From assembly GCA_044375555.1 (NCBI GenBank), contig JBILML010000003.1:1-64000 (forward strand): a DNA stretch of 64,000 nucleotides, read 5' to 3'. Positions 1-7,881 of this stretch are shown in pieces. Origin of the DNA: UBA967 sp044375555 (GTDB lineage: Bacteria; Verrucomicrobiota; Verrucomicrobiia; Chthoniobacterales; Terrimicrobiaceae). Below the pieces are notes generated by a model that ran no database searches, was not told where the DNA came from, and saw only the letters and a program-made list of their open reading frames with translations. Every line of letters begins with the position of its first letter. The first letter of the stretch is position 1. Both the position numbers and the translations under genes were made by a program.

Positions 1-168
1 CCTTGAAGGCGCTATCGTGTCTTCTGCGTTTGGCTTTCATTTCAATGGTTGGTTTTAGGTTTTTTGACCTCCTCCAACCACCGCTTTTATCTCTTAACCG
101 CTGGTCCGATTTTCGGGGGCCACCTCATTCCTCGCTGGAGGGGATGACCCCGGGGGAGTTTGCGGCAC

Positions 169-215
169 GCTGTCTTGCTACGCTTCAGCCTACGGCCTAC
201 GCTCCGCAAGACAGC
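169..215. repeat. Inverted repeat with 10-bp perfect arms
   Basis: The arms GCTGTCTTGC (169-178) and GCAAGACAGC (206-215) are perfect complements around a 27-nt spacer rich in 'tacgc' and 'gcctac' words. It lies in the non-coding stretch at the left edge, ahead of the glycosyltransferase cluster. No T-run follows, so it is not an obvious intrinsic terminator. It may be a small palindromic repeat. The rest of 1-254 shows nothing else I can support. Confidence 0.5.
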
Positions 216-254
216 GAAACCAACCCGAAACACCAACAAATCCTCTCATAACAA

Positions 255-923
255 TTGGATCAAATTTCGGGGGCACTCCACGCCCACCAACTCCTCTTCA
301 CTATCAGGAGACGAACACGCCAGCCCGGCCTGCCTTCGCTGGTTCGTTGGAACCACCTCCCCGGCCGAGACTCCGACCTCGACGAAATCATGCAAAGAGT
401 GCGTTCGATTATCGAGGGCCTGAATATCGGCGTCACAAATTCAAACGATGCGAGCCTGGAAATTGCTGGTTGGCCAATTAAGGATATCAAAAAGCCTCGT
501 CGCATTTTTCAATGGGTAACGCCCAGCTTTCCTCCAAGCGAAATTCTGCCCGGAGCCACACTCGTCACGCCATCCGTGCAGGATGTGCTGAATTTGCGCT
601 TGGCCGATATTTTGAACCCAGCGGTAGTGTTGCCGATGCCTCTTGGCGGGGATGGAAATGTTGAATCCCCGCTCGTAGTTGAAACAGGCGATCGTTTTGC
701 CTCCCTCCGCGTCTGGCGAGCGCTTCAGGCCGGGCGCCCCGTCATCCATCCGCAAGACATGGCCTATGCTGAACAGGTGTTTTGGGGAGGCCTGCCATAC
801 GAAAAGGATGCCGAAACCGCAGTTACGATGACCATGTGCGAAATAGCGGAATTTCAAAAAATGCTGAAGTTCCCTGACGCGAAGTCGGCTGAGCAAGCCT
901 TGCGCAAGTTGATTTCTTGCTGA
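255..923 (+). CDS. Hypothetical protein in polysaccharide cluster, start uncertain
   Basis: This 222-codon frame opens with TTG at 255; the first in-frame ATG is at 390, so the true start is unclear. I do not recognise the family with confidence. The C-terminal third, with RVWRALQAGRPVIHPQDMA, resembles the phosphosugar-binding end of GT-B glycosyltransferases, where a 'lrvweALAaGrPVI' segment is common, but no full glycosyltransferase fold is evident. It stops one base before the start of the next glycosyltransferase gene, so the two are probably co-transcribed. It may be a shortened or diverged glycosyltransferase, or an accessory factor of surface-polysaccharide synthesis. There is no signal peptide or membrane segment. 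Confidence 0.5.
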   Translation: MDQISGALHAHQLLFTIRRRTRQPGLPSLVRWNHLPGRDSDLDEIMQRVRSIIEGLNIGVTNSNDASLEIAGWPIKDIKKPRRIFQWVTPSFPPSEILPGATLVTPSVQDVLNLRLADILNPAVVLPMPLGGDGNVESPLVVETGDRFASLRVWRALQAGRPVIHPQDMAYAEQVFWGGLPYEKDAETAVTMTMCEIAEFQKMLKFPDAKSAEQALRKLISC

Positions 924-924
924 A

Positions 925-2028
925 ATGATTTCACTCATTCCATGGCAATTGCGCGAAAATATGCGCTCTTGGCTCGAGATGAGTCAGTCGCGCGAACGTC
1001 GAAATGTCCTTAGCAGGTTGATCCGGTCACTGGATTTGAAAGTGGGCTTCGGCGGCGTGCTGGACGATGGCCGTCCGGTTCATGGTGGCGCGGTGAAATT
1101 GCTCGCCCTGCGGGATGCGTTTCCTTGCGACGAGCGGAAATTCGCCGTCCTTTATGTTGTCAGCAGCAGTCTCCCGCAATGTGCAGAGGCGCTCTTCGAA
1201 CTTTGCCGGGCGCGTGGCATCAAAATTCTCTGGAACCAAAACGGCGTGGGATACCCGGCTTGGGCTGGAAGGGAAAGCGAGCGGTTCAATAGGCCAATGC
1301 GGCGGTTGCGTGAAATGGCCGACTTCGTCATTTATCAAAGTCAATTTTGCAAGGAGTCCGCCCGTCGTTTTCTTGGTCCTTGCGATGTTCCCGCTGAGAT
1401 TCTCTTCAATCCGGTCGATGTTGAAAAATTCCAGCCCGCGTCGCCCCGCCCTGCCTGCCAGCATCTCCGGCTTCTTGCCGCTGGAACGCACGGCACCAGG
1501 GATCGCGTCATCCATGTCCTCGACATGCTGGCCATCCTGCGCAGAGAGGGAATCGATGCCGCTCTCACGGTCGCTGGAAACTTCCAGTGGCCAAATGGAG
1601 AGCTTGATTTTCAAAACCACATCGCCCGGCGAGGTCTTCAAAACCATGTGCACAGGGTTGCCCGATTCTCTCAAGCCGATGCTGCGTCTCTTTACACCTC
1701 GCACCATGTTCTCATCCACCCGAAATACATGGATCCCTGCCCCACAGTTGTGCTTGAGGCCATGGCCTGCGGCTTGCCTGTCATCGGCTCGGCAAGTGGT
1801 GGAATGCCCGAATTGGTGAGTGAGGATTGCGGCGCTCTTGTTCCCTCGCTGCTGGATTACGACAACCTCCACACGCCGACCGGAGAGGAACTGGCTGACG
1901 CTTTTAAAAAGGCCCTGCCCAGGTTGCCTGAAATGTCCGCCACCGCCCGCACCAATATTGTTGCGCGCTTCAGCATCGGTCCATGGGTCGATGCCCACCG
2001 CCGAATTATGGAGCATTTGCTCAAATGA
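925..2028 (+). CDS. Glycosyltransferase family 4 (GT-B)
   Basis: This 367-aa GT-B glycosyltransferase probably transfers a nucleotide-activated sugar to a surface polysaccharide or lipid carrier in the cytoplasm. The C-terminal Rossmann domain has the GT4 nucleotide-sugar signature VVLEAMACGLPVIGS followed by GGMPELV (about residues 260-297), with the glutamates expected for the E-x7-E motif. The N-terminal half has segments such as ILWNQNGVGYP and IYQSQFCKESARRF that fit the acceptor domain. It starts with ATG one base after the previous stop and ends in an ATGA overlap with the next glycosyltransferase, so the three form an operon. The sugar specificity cannot be read from the sequence. Confidence 0.85.
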   Translation: MISLIPWQLRENMRSWLEMSQSRERRNVLSRLIRSLDLKVGFGGVLDDGRPVHGGAVKLLALRDAFPCDERKFAVLYVVSSSLPQCAEALFELCRARGIKILWNQNGVGYPAWAGRESERFNRPMRRLREMADFVIYQSQFCKESARRFLGPCDVPAEILFNPVDVEKFQPASPRPACQHLRLLAAGTHGTRDRVIHVLDMLAILRREGIDAALTVAGNFQWPNGELDFQNHIARRGLQNHVHRVARFSQADAASLYTSHHVLIHPKYMDPCPTVVLEAMACGLPVIGSASGGMPELVSEDCGALVPSLLDYDNLHTPTGEELADAFKKALPRLPEMSATARTNIVARFSIGPWVDAHRRIMEHLLK

Positions 2029-3002
2029 ACGACAGCCCCGCCATCACGGTTTTGATGACGGTTTTCAATGGAGGCCGCCATCTTGCTCCCGCCGTCCAAA
2101 GCATCCTCTCGCAAAGCCACACCGATTTTGAATTCCTCATTGTGGACGACGCCTCTACGGATGGAACTATCCAGACACTTCAGTCTTTTGCAGCGGGGGA
2201 TTCCCGCATCAGGCTTCTTCTCAACGATCGCAACAAAGGCCAGACCGCCTGCCTCAACCAAGGTCTTCGCGAGGCGAAAGGCAAATGGATCGCGCGTCAG
2301 GATGCCGACGATCTCTCGCTTCCGGGACGCCTTGCCGAGCAGTGGGCGGTGGTCCGATCCTTCCGGGACCTTGTTCTTGTGGGCGTGAATGGCTGGATCA
2401 TCGACGAAAAAGGATCCTGCTGCGGTCTCATTCATGCACCGCTGCACGATCCCGGAATCCGCTGGTCGATGCCTTTCAAAAATCCTTTCATCCACACAGG
2501 CGTCATGTTTCGAGCCGGCGAAGGCTTTTACGATGAGGAATTCAAAATTTGCCAGGATTGGGAATTCTGGAGTCGCCTCGCAGAGCGTGGACGCCTTGCC
2601 AACCTCTGCGATCGTCTGGTCGCCTACCGCCACAGCGAAAAATCCCTCTCCCACGCTTCGGCAGAGCGAACAGAAGCCGAGTCTACAAAGATTGTGAGCG
2701 GCATTTGGCTTGGCCAATTCGGTGAAGAACTTGCTCAATCATCGCTTCTCGCAAGTTTCAGAAAGGGTTTGAACTCTGAAAATCGAAGCAAATTTTGGAA
2801 TTTTTATCGGGATTTGAGGATACTTTGGACACTTGGCGACACAACGCAGGCGGTCGCTGTTCATCACATGCAGACCGCAGGGGCCATTGGTGGAAAAAAC
2901 ATGTCCGCATGTTCCGCTGAAGTGTTCGCTGCCCTTCGCGAGTCGCCGCTTTGGTCGCTCCGGGTGCTTCGCGAGAGATTCTTCATGCAATCCCGGTTAT
3001 GA
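2025..3002 (+). CDS. Glycosyltransferase family 2 (GT-A)
   Basis: This 325-aa enzyme has the GT-A layout: ITVLMTVFNGG at residues 7-17, the nucleotide-binding pair in VDDASTDGT (40-48) and a DxD-type metal-binding motif in RQDADD (91-96). A later 'CQDWEFWSRLAERG' block matches the acceptor-side ED/QDWE region of GT2 enzymes. The ATG at 2025 overlaps the preceding stop codon by 4 bp (ATGA), which favours it over an upstream in-frame ATG at 1983. The gene ends by overlapping the convergent minus-strand gene by 6 bp. A strong terminator for this operon lies at 3141-3172, inside that opposite gene. It likely adds one sugar in exopolysaccharide or O-antigen assembly. Confidence 0.87.
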   Translation: MNDSPAITVLMTVFNGGRHLAPAVQSILSQSHTDFEFLIVDDASTDGTIQTLQSFAAGDSRIRLLLNDRNKGQTACLNQGLREAKGKWIARQDADDLSLPGRLAEQWAVVRSFRDLVLVGVNGWIIDEKGSCCGLIHAPLHDPGIRWSMPFKNPFIHTGVMFRAGEGFYDEEFKICQDWEFWSRLAERGRLANLCDRLVAYRHSEKSLSHASAERTEAESTKIVSGIWLGQFGEELAQSSLLASFRKGLNSENRSKFWNFYRDLRILWTLGDTTQAVAVHHMQTAGAIGGKNMSACSAEVFAALRESPLWSLRVLRERFFMQSRL

Positions 3003-3968
3003 CCTGAGCTTTTTGTCGAGAAGGCACACTGCATATTGCTTTGACCAAAAAAGCCACCGCTGGGAATTGCTCATCGACTTCCATTTTTCGAATCCAGCCG
3101 GGAGATTTTTCTCGAGCAAATCCACCCAAAGCCTGCGAACGGCGTCACGATTGCGTGACGCCGATTTTTTTTGTCCTGCTTCGACGGTTGCCTTCCTCAG
3201 AGCGGGATCTTTTTTTAGGTGGGAGAGAAGTTCGAGGAGTTCGGTTTTTGACCGCGCCGTGAAATACTCGATCCCGTCTATGGCTTCAGCGGCACAGGCG
3301 CTGTCGCAGCCGGATATGAATGGCACTCCGGCGATCCATGCATTGTAAAGTTTGGTGGCAGGTTTGTGGAGATGTCGGGCGCTGGAAAAATCCCTCACGG
3401 CCAGCACGGCATCGACAGCCGAATAGTCGTGCCACGCGTCGGCCTTTTGAATCCGCAGCTGCAATCCGCACAGCTCCCGCAATTCATTTTTGAAAGCCTC
3501 CGTTCTCAATTCGGGGGCAAGATTTTGTTCGTCGCCAAAGAACGCCACAGTTTCAAACACATCGCCCCGCGCGGGGCTGCGCGGAATGAGATTCGGCTGA
3601 GGCCAGTGGGGCATGAAGATTGAACCGGGAAGGCGTTTCGCATGCGCTGCGTTTTGCAGGATCTGGAGCTGCGCGCCGGAATGCGGCAGAAAGTCGGCCA
3701 CCACGGCAGCGATGAATTGATGCCCTGAGGCGCGGAAGTTCGGCGGCAGGAAATTGGATAGTGTAACCACGATTCCACTTTCGGGGAGGCTTTGAACGAT
3801 CGATGAATCGACTTCATCGCGCACGGCTATCCATGTTTGAAAAAGCCAGGCCTGCGCCGAGGCCGCTTTGCCGCCAGAAAGGAGGTCTGGAACCACTCCG
3901 GCTTCCCACATGGCCCGTCGCGCCTTGTCGGGAAGATGGTGTTCCGGTATGAAAAATTGGATATGCAC
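2997..3968 (-). CDS. Glycosyltransferase-like protein (GT-B type)
   Basis: This 323-aa protein has no exact family match that I recognise, but its organisation is that of a GT-B enzyme. An ADFLPHSGAQ and NAAHAKRLPG region precedes a PHWPQPNLIPRS linker, and VAFFGDEQNL opens a second Rossmann-like half. KLYNAWIAGVPFISGCDSA near residues 225-243 corresponds to the nucleotide-sugar-binding helix of GT-B folds. It sits alone on the minus strand inside the polysaccharide cluster, convergent with the GT2 gene (6-bp overlap) and divergent from the acetyltransferase gene (19 bp apart). The short intergenic gap must hold both promoters. The activity is inferred from context. Confidence 0.65.
   Translation of the reverse strand: MHIQFFIPEHHLPDKARRAMWEAGVVPDLLSGGKAASAQAWLFQTWIAVRDEVDSSIVQSLPESGIVVTLSNFLPPNFRASGHQFIAAVVADFLPHSGAQLQILQNAAHAKRLPGSIFMPHWPQPNLIPRSPARGDVFETVAFFGDEQNLAPELRTEAFKNELRELCGLQLRIQKADAWHDYSAVDAVLAVRDFSSARHLHKPATKLYNAWIAGVPFISGCDSACAAEAIDGIEYFTARSKTELLELLSHLKKDPALRKATVEAGQKKSASRNRDAVRRLWVDLLEKNLPAGFEKWKSMSNSQRWLFWSKQYAVCLLDKKLRS
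3141..3172 (+). terminator. Intrinsic terminator inside an opposite-strand gene
   Basis: A perfect 9-bp stem (GGCGTCACG at 3141-3149, CGTGACGCC at 3154-3162) with a 4-nt loop is followed by GA and eight T residues (3165-3172). The T-run is on the plus strand only, so it should end transcripts from the glycosyltransferase operon that stops at 3002. It lies about 140 bp past that stop, inside the 3' part of the minus-strand gene. Confidence 0.85.
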
Positions 3969-3987
3969 GGGATCGATTGCTGAAACA

Positions 3988-4470
3988 ATGGCTGGTATCT
4001 TTCAAGACTGGAAGGCCAACAAGGGAAACCCCAAAGGACGCATCGTTCTTTGCTTCTTCCGGCTTTGTCAGGGGATCCGTCGCGCCCCGTTCTGGCCACT
4101 TGGGCTGCCGGTTCTCGGGCTTTATGTGGTTTTAATCCATTGGATCATGGGCATCGAACTCGACTACAAGTCGGATATCGGCCCTGGCTTGGCACTCCAC
4201 CACGGAATGAAACTCGTCGTTCATCATCAGGTGACGATCGGCGCTGGCTGCGTGCTTCGGCAATTTGTCACCATCGGGGAGAAGACGCCCGGTGGGCCTG
4301 TTCCCGTTCTGGGCGAGCGAGTGGAGGTGGGAGCGAATGCCGTTATTATCGGAGGCATCCGCCTTGGTGATGAATCTATCATTGGTGCTGGATCGGTCGT
4401 TTTGCATGATGTGCCGCCCCGCGCGGTGGTGGCTGGAAATCCCGCACGAGTCCTTCGCATCAACCCGTGA
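3988..4470 (+). CDS. Serine acetyltransferase-like hexapeptide enzyme (WcaB type)
   Basis: This 160-aa acyltransferase of the left-handed beta-helix class resembles the colanic-acid WcaB and CysE group. A short helical and hydrophobic N-terminus (residues 20-50) leads to the hexapeptide repeats GIELDYKSDIGPGL, HHGMKLVVHHQVTIGAGC and GANAVIIGGIRLGDESIIGAGSVV. The paired histidines in LALHHGM are where SAT-type enzymes carry the catalytic base. The tail NPARVLR is typical of the family. I chose ATG 3988 because upstream in-frame ATGs lie inside the divergent gene. It ends in a GTGA overlap with the next glycosyltransferase. Within the cluster it probably O-acetylates a polysaccharide unit rather than serine. 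Confidence 0.78.
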   Translation: MAGIFQDWKANKGNPKGRIVLCFFRLCQGIRRAPFWPLGLPVLGLYVVLIHWIMGIELDYKSDIGPGLALHHGMKLVVHHQVTIGAGCVLRQFVTIGEKTPGGPVPVLGERVEVGANAVIIGGIRLGDESIIGAGSVVLHDVPPRAVVAGNPARVLRINP

Positions 4471-5555
4471 AAATCCTTTTCCTCTCAAGCCACGCGCACT
4501 GGATTCTCGATGAAACACAACAGCGCACCTCGGGCGGCGCCGAGCTCCAGGTGGCTCTGCTGGCACGCCAGTTGGCAGTCACCAACCACGATGTCACCAT
4601 CGCAGCGGGAGACACCGGACAGGCTGATCGCATTCTTCTTCAAGGCGTCAAAATCAGAAACGCCGGCAAATTTCACACTGGCCGGATCGCGGAAATGTTG
4701 GGCGCGATACCCCGTGTCTTCACAGTTCTGCGCGAAGAGAAACCCGACTGGGTTGTCGTCATGGGATGGACCGCTTGGCTTTTTGCCTTGTGGCTTTTCC
4801 GCCCGCTTCTCGGCTACAAGATCGATTTCATTTGCGCGCTCGACAGCGAGATCAATGGAGCCTTCGTTCGAGAGAAGCCCGTTCTTGGTGGTTTGTTTGA
4901 TTTTGCGGTGCGTCGATGTGACGCACGACATGCCATCACCAAAGACCAGCGGGATGTTTTCACAAAGCGCGGCATGTCTGCCACCCTCTACAGGTATCTT
5001 ATTTTTCCGCGAAAAACGGAGCTGCCATCTGCCAAAGCCGTGGATTTTCTATGGGTCTCTCGTTGTCAAACGATTAAACGCCCGCATCTTTTTCTCGATC
5101 TCGTCGAGGCCATGCCCGGCAGTTCCTTTGAAATGATCTGCCCTCCCGAGAATCGCGAACTTTGGGAGTCTGTGGCATCCCGAGCTTCGAAGCTCCCCAA
5201 CCTACGATTCGTTGAAAGCGTCCCCTATCACGAAATTCAGAGCCACTACGATGCGGCGCGGGTTTTTGTGAATACTTCGGAGTGGGAGGGGTGGCCGAAT
5301 AGTTTTATTCAGGCCGGGCTGGGGCGGTCGGCGTTGCTTTCTTTGGCGGTAAATCCGGATGGGATTTTTGAGCGGTTTGGGTTGGGAAGGTTTGCGGGGG
5401 GGGATTTTGAGAAACTCAAATCGGAGGCGCGGGGTATGATGGGGGATGCAGCGGAGTTGGAGCGGATGCAGGCGGGGTGCGCGCGGTTTGTGGCGGAGAT
5501 GCATGACAACGCCAAAGAGACCGAGGCGTTTCTGGCGGGGTTGCGGGATTTTTAA
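4467..5555 (+). CDS. Glycosyltransferase family 4
   Basis: This 362-aa GT-B protein starts with MKILFLSSHAHW and a donor/acceptor cleft signature, TSGGAELQVALLARQL, near residues 22-37, as in many GT4 enzymes. The C-terminal half has FLWVSRCQTIKRPHLFLDL and a C-terminal donor-site helix, FVNTSEWEGWPNSFIQAGL. A hydrophobic stretch, WTAWLFALWLFRPLLGYKI, may bring it to the membrane. It begins with GTG overlapping the acetyltransferase stop (GTGA), and its end overlaps convergent tsaD by 4 bp. Codon use changes abruptly near 5275: the last 280 bp are G-rich with G- or T-ending codons, while the first 800 bp favour C-ending codons. Confidence 0.83.
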   Translation: MKILFLSSHAHWILDETQQRTSGGAELQVALLARQLAVTNHDVTIAAGDTGQADRILLQGVKIRNAGKFHTGRIAEMLGAIPRVFTVLREEKPDWVVVMGWTAWLFALWLFRPLLGYKIDFICALDSEINGAFVREKPVLGGLFDFAVRRCDARHAITKDQRDVFTKRGMSATLYRYLIFPRKTELPSAKAVDFLWVSRCQTIKRPHLFLDLVEAMPGSSFEMICPPENRELWESVASRASKLPNLRFVESVPYHEIQSHYDAARVFVNTSEWEGWPNSFIQAGLGRSALLSLAVNPDGIFERFGLGRFAGGDFEKLKSEARGMMGDAAELERMQAGCARFVAEMHDNAKETEAFLAGLRDF

Positions 5556-6574
5556 GCGGGGATTTTTGCGAAGGCGCTGGTTTGGAAATTCGGGGAAATT
5601 TCCTCGGTGATCGGGGAGGTTTTGCCGGCGGCGAGGTGGTGGGCGGCGGCGTAGGCGATCATGAGCGCGTTGTCTGTGAGGAGGTCGGGTGGGGGGAAGA
5701 GGAGTTCGAGTCCGGCGTTTTCGGCTTGGGTGCGGAGGGTTTGGCGGAGGGAGGAATTGGCGCTGACGCCGCCGCTGATGGCGAGGATTTGGTGGCCGGA
5801 TTGGCGGGCGGCTTTGAGGAGTTTCGCGGCGAGGACATCGACAATGGCGACTTGGATGGAGGCGCAGAGGTCGGGGAGATCTGCTTGAGAGGGTGGGCCG
5901 TGTTTTTCGAGGAAGATGCGGACCGATGTTTTGAGGCCGCTGAAGCTGAAATCGAAATCGCCAGAGTCGATCATGCCCCGGGGGAAATCGAAGCGGGCGG
6001 GGTCGCCGTCCACAGCGAGGCGGTCGATGAGGATGCCGCCGGGATAGCCGAGGCCGAGGAGTTTGGCGGTTTTGTCGAAGGCCTCACCGGCGGCGTCGTC
6101 GAGGGTGCGTCCGAGGAGTTGGTATTTTCCGAAGCCTTCGACATCCAAAAGCAAAGTGTGACCGCCGCTGACGACGAGCGCGGTGTGGGGCGGGATGGTG
6201 TCGCGTCCGAAAAATGGGGAGAGGAGATGGCCCTCGATGTGGTTTACGGCAAGGAAAGTTTTTGCCGCGCCGAGGGCCAGGCCTTTGGCCAGCGAGGCTC
6301 CGACGAGCAGGGCGGAGGCGAGGCCGGGGCCGGTGGTGGCGGCGATGGCATCGAGTTGGGAAAAATCGAGGCCCGCTTTTTGCATGGCGCGGTCGATGAT
6401 GAGCGGGGCGCTGGCGAGGTGGTTGCGCGAGGCGACCTCGGGAACCACGCCGCCGAACTCGGAGTGGATTTCCGCCTGGCTGAAAATTTCATGCGCGAGC
6501 ACGCCGTTGAAGCCGGACAGAACGGCGGCGGCGGTTTCGTCGCAGGAGGTTTCGATGGCGAGAATGGTGGGCAC
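5552..6574 (-). CDS. tsaD: tRNA threonylcarbamoyladenosine transferase TsaD
   Basis: This 340-aa ASKHA-fold enzyme transfers threonylcarbamoyl from threonylcarbamoyl-AMP to A37 of ANN-decoding tRNAs, with TsaB and TsaE. The N-terminus ILAIETSCDET is diagnostic. The metal-binding histidines sit in NHIEGH (H112 and H116), and VVSGGHTLL and ISGGVSANSSLR are the conserved nucleotide-site segments. The length matches the family. The stop overlaps the convergent glycosyltransferase by 4 bp, and the S41 protease gene lies 5 bp upstream of its start, so they form an operon. Confidence 0.96.
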   Translation of the reverse strand: MPTILAIETSCDETAAAVLSGFNGVLAHEIFSQAEIHSEFGGVVPEVASRNHLASAPLIIDRAMQKAGLDFSQLDAIAATTGPGLASALLVGASLAKGLALGAAKTFLAVNHIEGHLLSPFFGRDTIPPHTALVVSGGHTLLLDVEGFGKYQLLGRTLDDAAGEAFDKTAKLLGLGYPGGILIDRLAVDGDPARFDFPRGMIDSGDFDFSFSGLKTSVRIFLEKHGPPSQADLPDLCASIQVAIVDVLAAKLLKAARQSGHQILAISGGVSANSSLRQTLRTQAENAGLELLFPPPDLLTDNALMIAYAAAHHLAAGKTSPITEEISPNFQTSAFAKIPA

Positions 6575-6579
6575 GGCGG

Positions 6580-7827
6580 TCAGTTGTTTTTCGCGTGGAG
6601 AAGCGAACCTTGGAGGGCGTCCACGGCGCGTTCAAGCTGGGGATCCCAAATAACGGCTCCGGATTTCGAGCGGTCTTCGCGTTCGCGTCGGTAGCGTAGG
6701 AGGTCGACTTCTTCTTTTTGGCTGAGCGTGGCGCGGATGTGGGGGGCGACGCCTTGCTCGTGGATGAGTTTTCGGCCGGGGGTGAAATACTTGGCAGTGG
6801 TGAGTCGCGCGGCGGAACCGTCGGGAAGGGCGATGACGCTTTGCACCGAGCCTTTGCCGAAGGTGGTTTCGCCGACGACGAGGGCGCGGTCGAGGTCCTT
6901 GAGCGCGCCCGCGACGATCTCCGAGCCGCTGGCGCTGGCGTAGTTGGTCAAAACCACGAGGGGGTATTTTCGGATGGGTTTGGGTTTGGTGGAAGTGCGG
7001 TATTCGCGCGAAGGGGTGCGGCCTTCGGTGAAGACCACGAGCGTGTTGGGAGGGAGGAATTGGCCGGCAACATCCACCGCGCTGCCGAGGAGTCCGCCGG
7101 GATTGTGGCGAAGATCGAGCACGAGCGCGTCCATTCCCAGCTTCTCCAGTTTGTCGAGCTCGGTGGCGAGTTCGGTGGCGGTGGGTTCGTTGAATTGAGT
7201 AATGCGGACATAGCCGACGCGGGTGGTTGAAGGAGGTCGGGGAGGGAGGATTTGGGCGTCCTTCACGCTTGGCACTTTGATGATTTCGCGGACGAGTTCG
7301 TGGTCTTTGATTTCGCCGGTGGAGGGGCGCTTGATGGTTAGGGTGACGGATTCTCCGGCTTGGCCGCGGAGTTTTTCTACCGCCGAGTTCACATTGAGTT
7401 GCTCGGTGGATTCACCGTTGATTTTCAGAATCTGGTCGCCGGGTAGGAGACCTGCTCGGAAGCCAGGGGTGTCCTCCATCGGATTCAGAACGGTGAGCAC
7501 GCCGCCGCGCTCCGTCACCACCACGCCGAGGCCGCCGAATTCGCTGCGCGTATCCTCCTGCATGTTTTTAAAATTTTTCGCATCCATGAACTGGCTGTGC
7601 GGATCGAGTTGGTCGAGCAAGCCTCGGAGAGCGTTGTGAGCAAGGTCGGTGTAGCCCGTTTTCGATTCGTCCACATAGTCCTGCCGGATGAGTTGCATGG
7701 TGCGGGCGAGGAGTTGGAGTTGCTCGTAGGGGGAGTCCTCCGTTTTTTCCGGAGTATCGGATGCTTCTTGCGCGAGGGCGGTGCTGGCAAAGACGGCGAC
7801 GCCGAGGATTTTTAAAAACCAACGCAT
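6580..7827 (-). CDS. Carboxy-terminal processing protease, S41 family
   Basis: This 415-aa periplasmic protease has a Sec signal peptide (MRWFLKILGVAVFASTALAQ). A PDZ domain around residues 95-175 carries GGLGVVVTERGG and GFRAGLLPGDQILKI, and the S41 catalytic core follows. The Ser-Lys dyad is visible as the serine in NYASASGSEI and the lysine in GETTFGKGSVQS. The family trims C-termini of periplasmic or envelope proteins. It is co-directional with tsaD (5 bp) and follows the avtA-containing group by 54 bp. The substrate cannot be read from the sequence. Confidence 0.92.
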   Translation of the reverse strand: MRWFLKILGVAVFASTALAQEASDTPEKTEDSPYEQLQLLARTMQLIRQDYVDESKTGYTDLAHNALRGLLDQLDPHSQFMDAKNFKNMQEDTRSEFGGLGVVVTERGGVLTVLNPMEDTPGFRAGLLPGDQILKINGESTEQLNVNSAVEKLRGQAGESVTLTIKRPSTGEIKDHELVREIIKVPSVKDAQILPPRPPSTTRVGYVRITQFNEPTATELATELDKLEKLGMDALVLDLRHNPGGLLGSAVDVAGQFLPPNTLVVFTEGRTPSREYRTSTKPKPIRKYPLVVLTNYASASGSEIVAGALKDLDRALVVGETTFGKGSVQSVIALPDGSAARLTTAKYFTPGRKLIHEQGVAPHIRATLSQKEEVDLLRYRREREDRSKSGAVIWDPQLERAVDALQGSLLHAKNN

Positions 7828-7881
7828 GGTTTAGGAGAGTAGCATTCGGGTGAGGTTTGCCAAACGGCGAGCGCAGGCGGG

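Noticed and set aside
5582..6694. Long plus-strand open frame opposite tsaD
   Set aside because: Gly/Glu/Val-rich composition typical of an antisense shadow; tsaD on the other strand has full family motifs.
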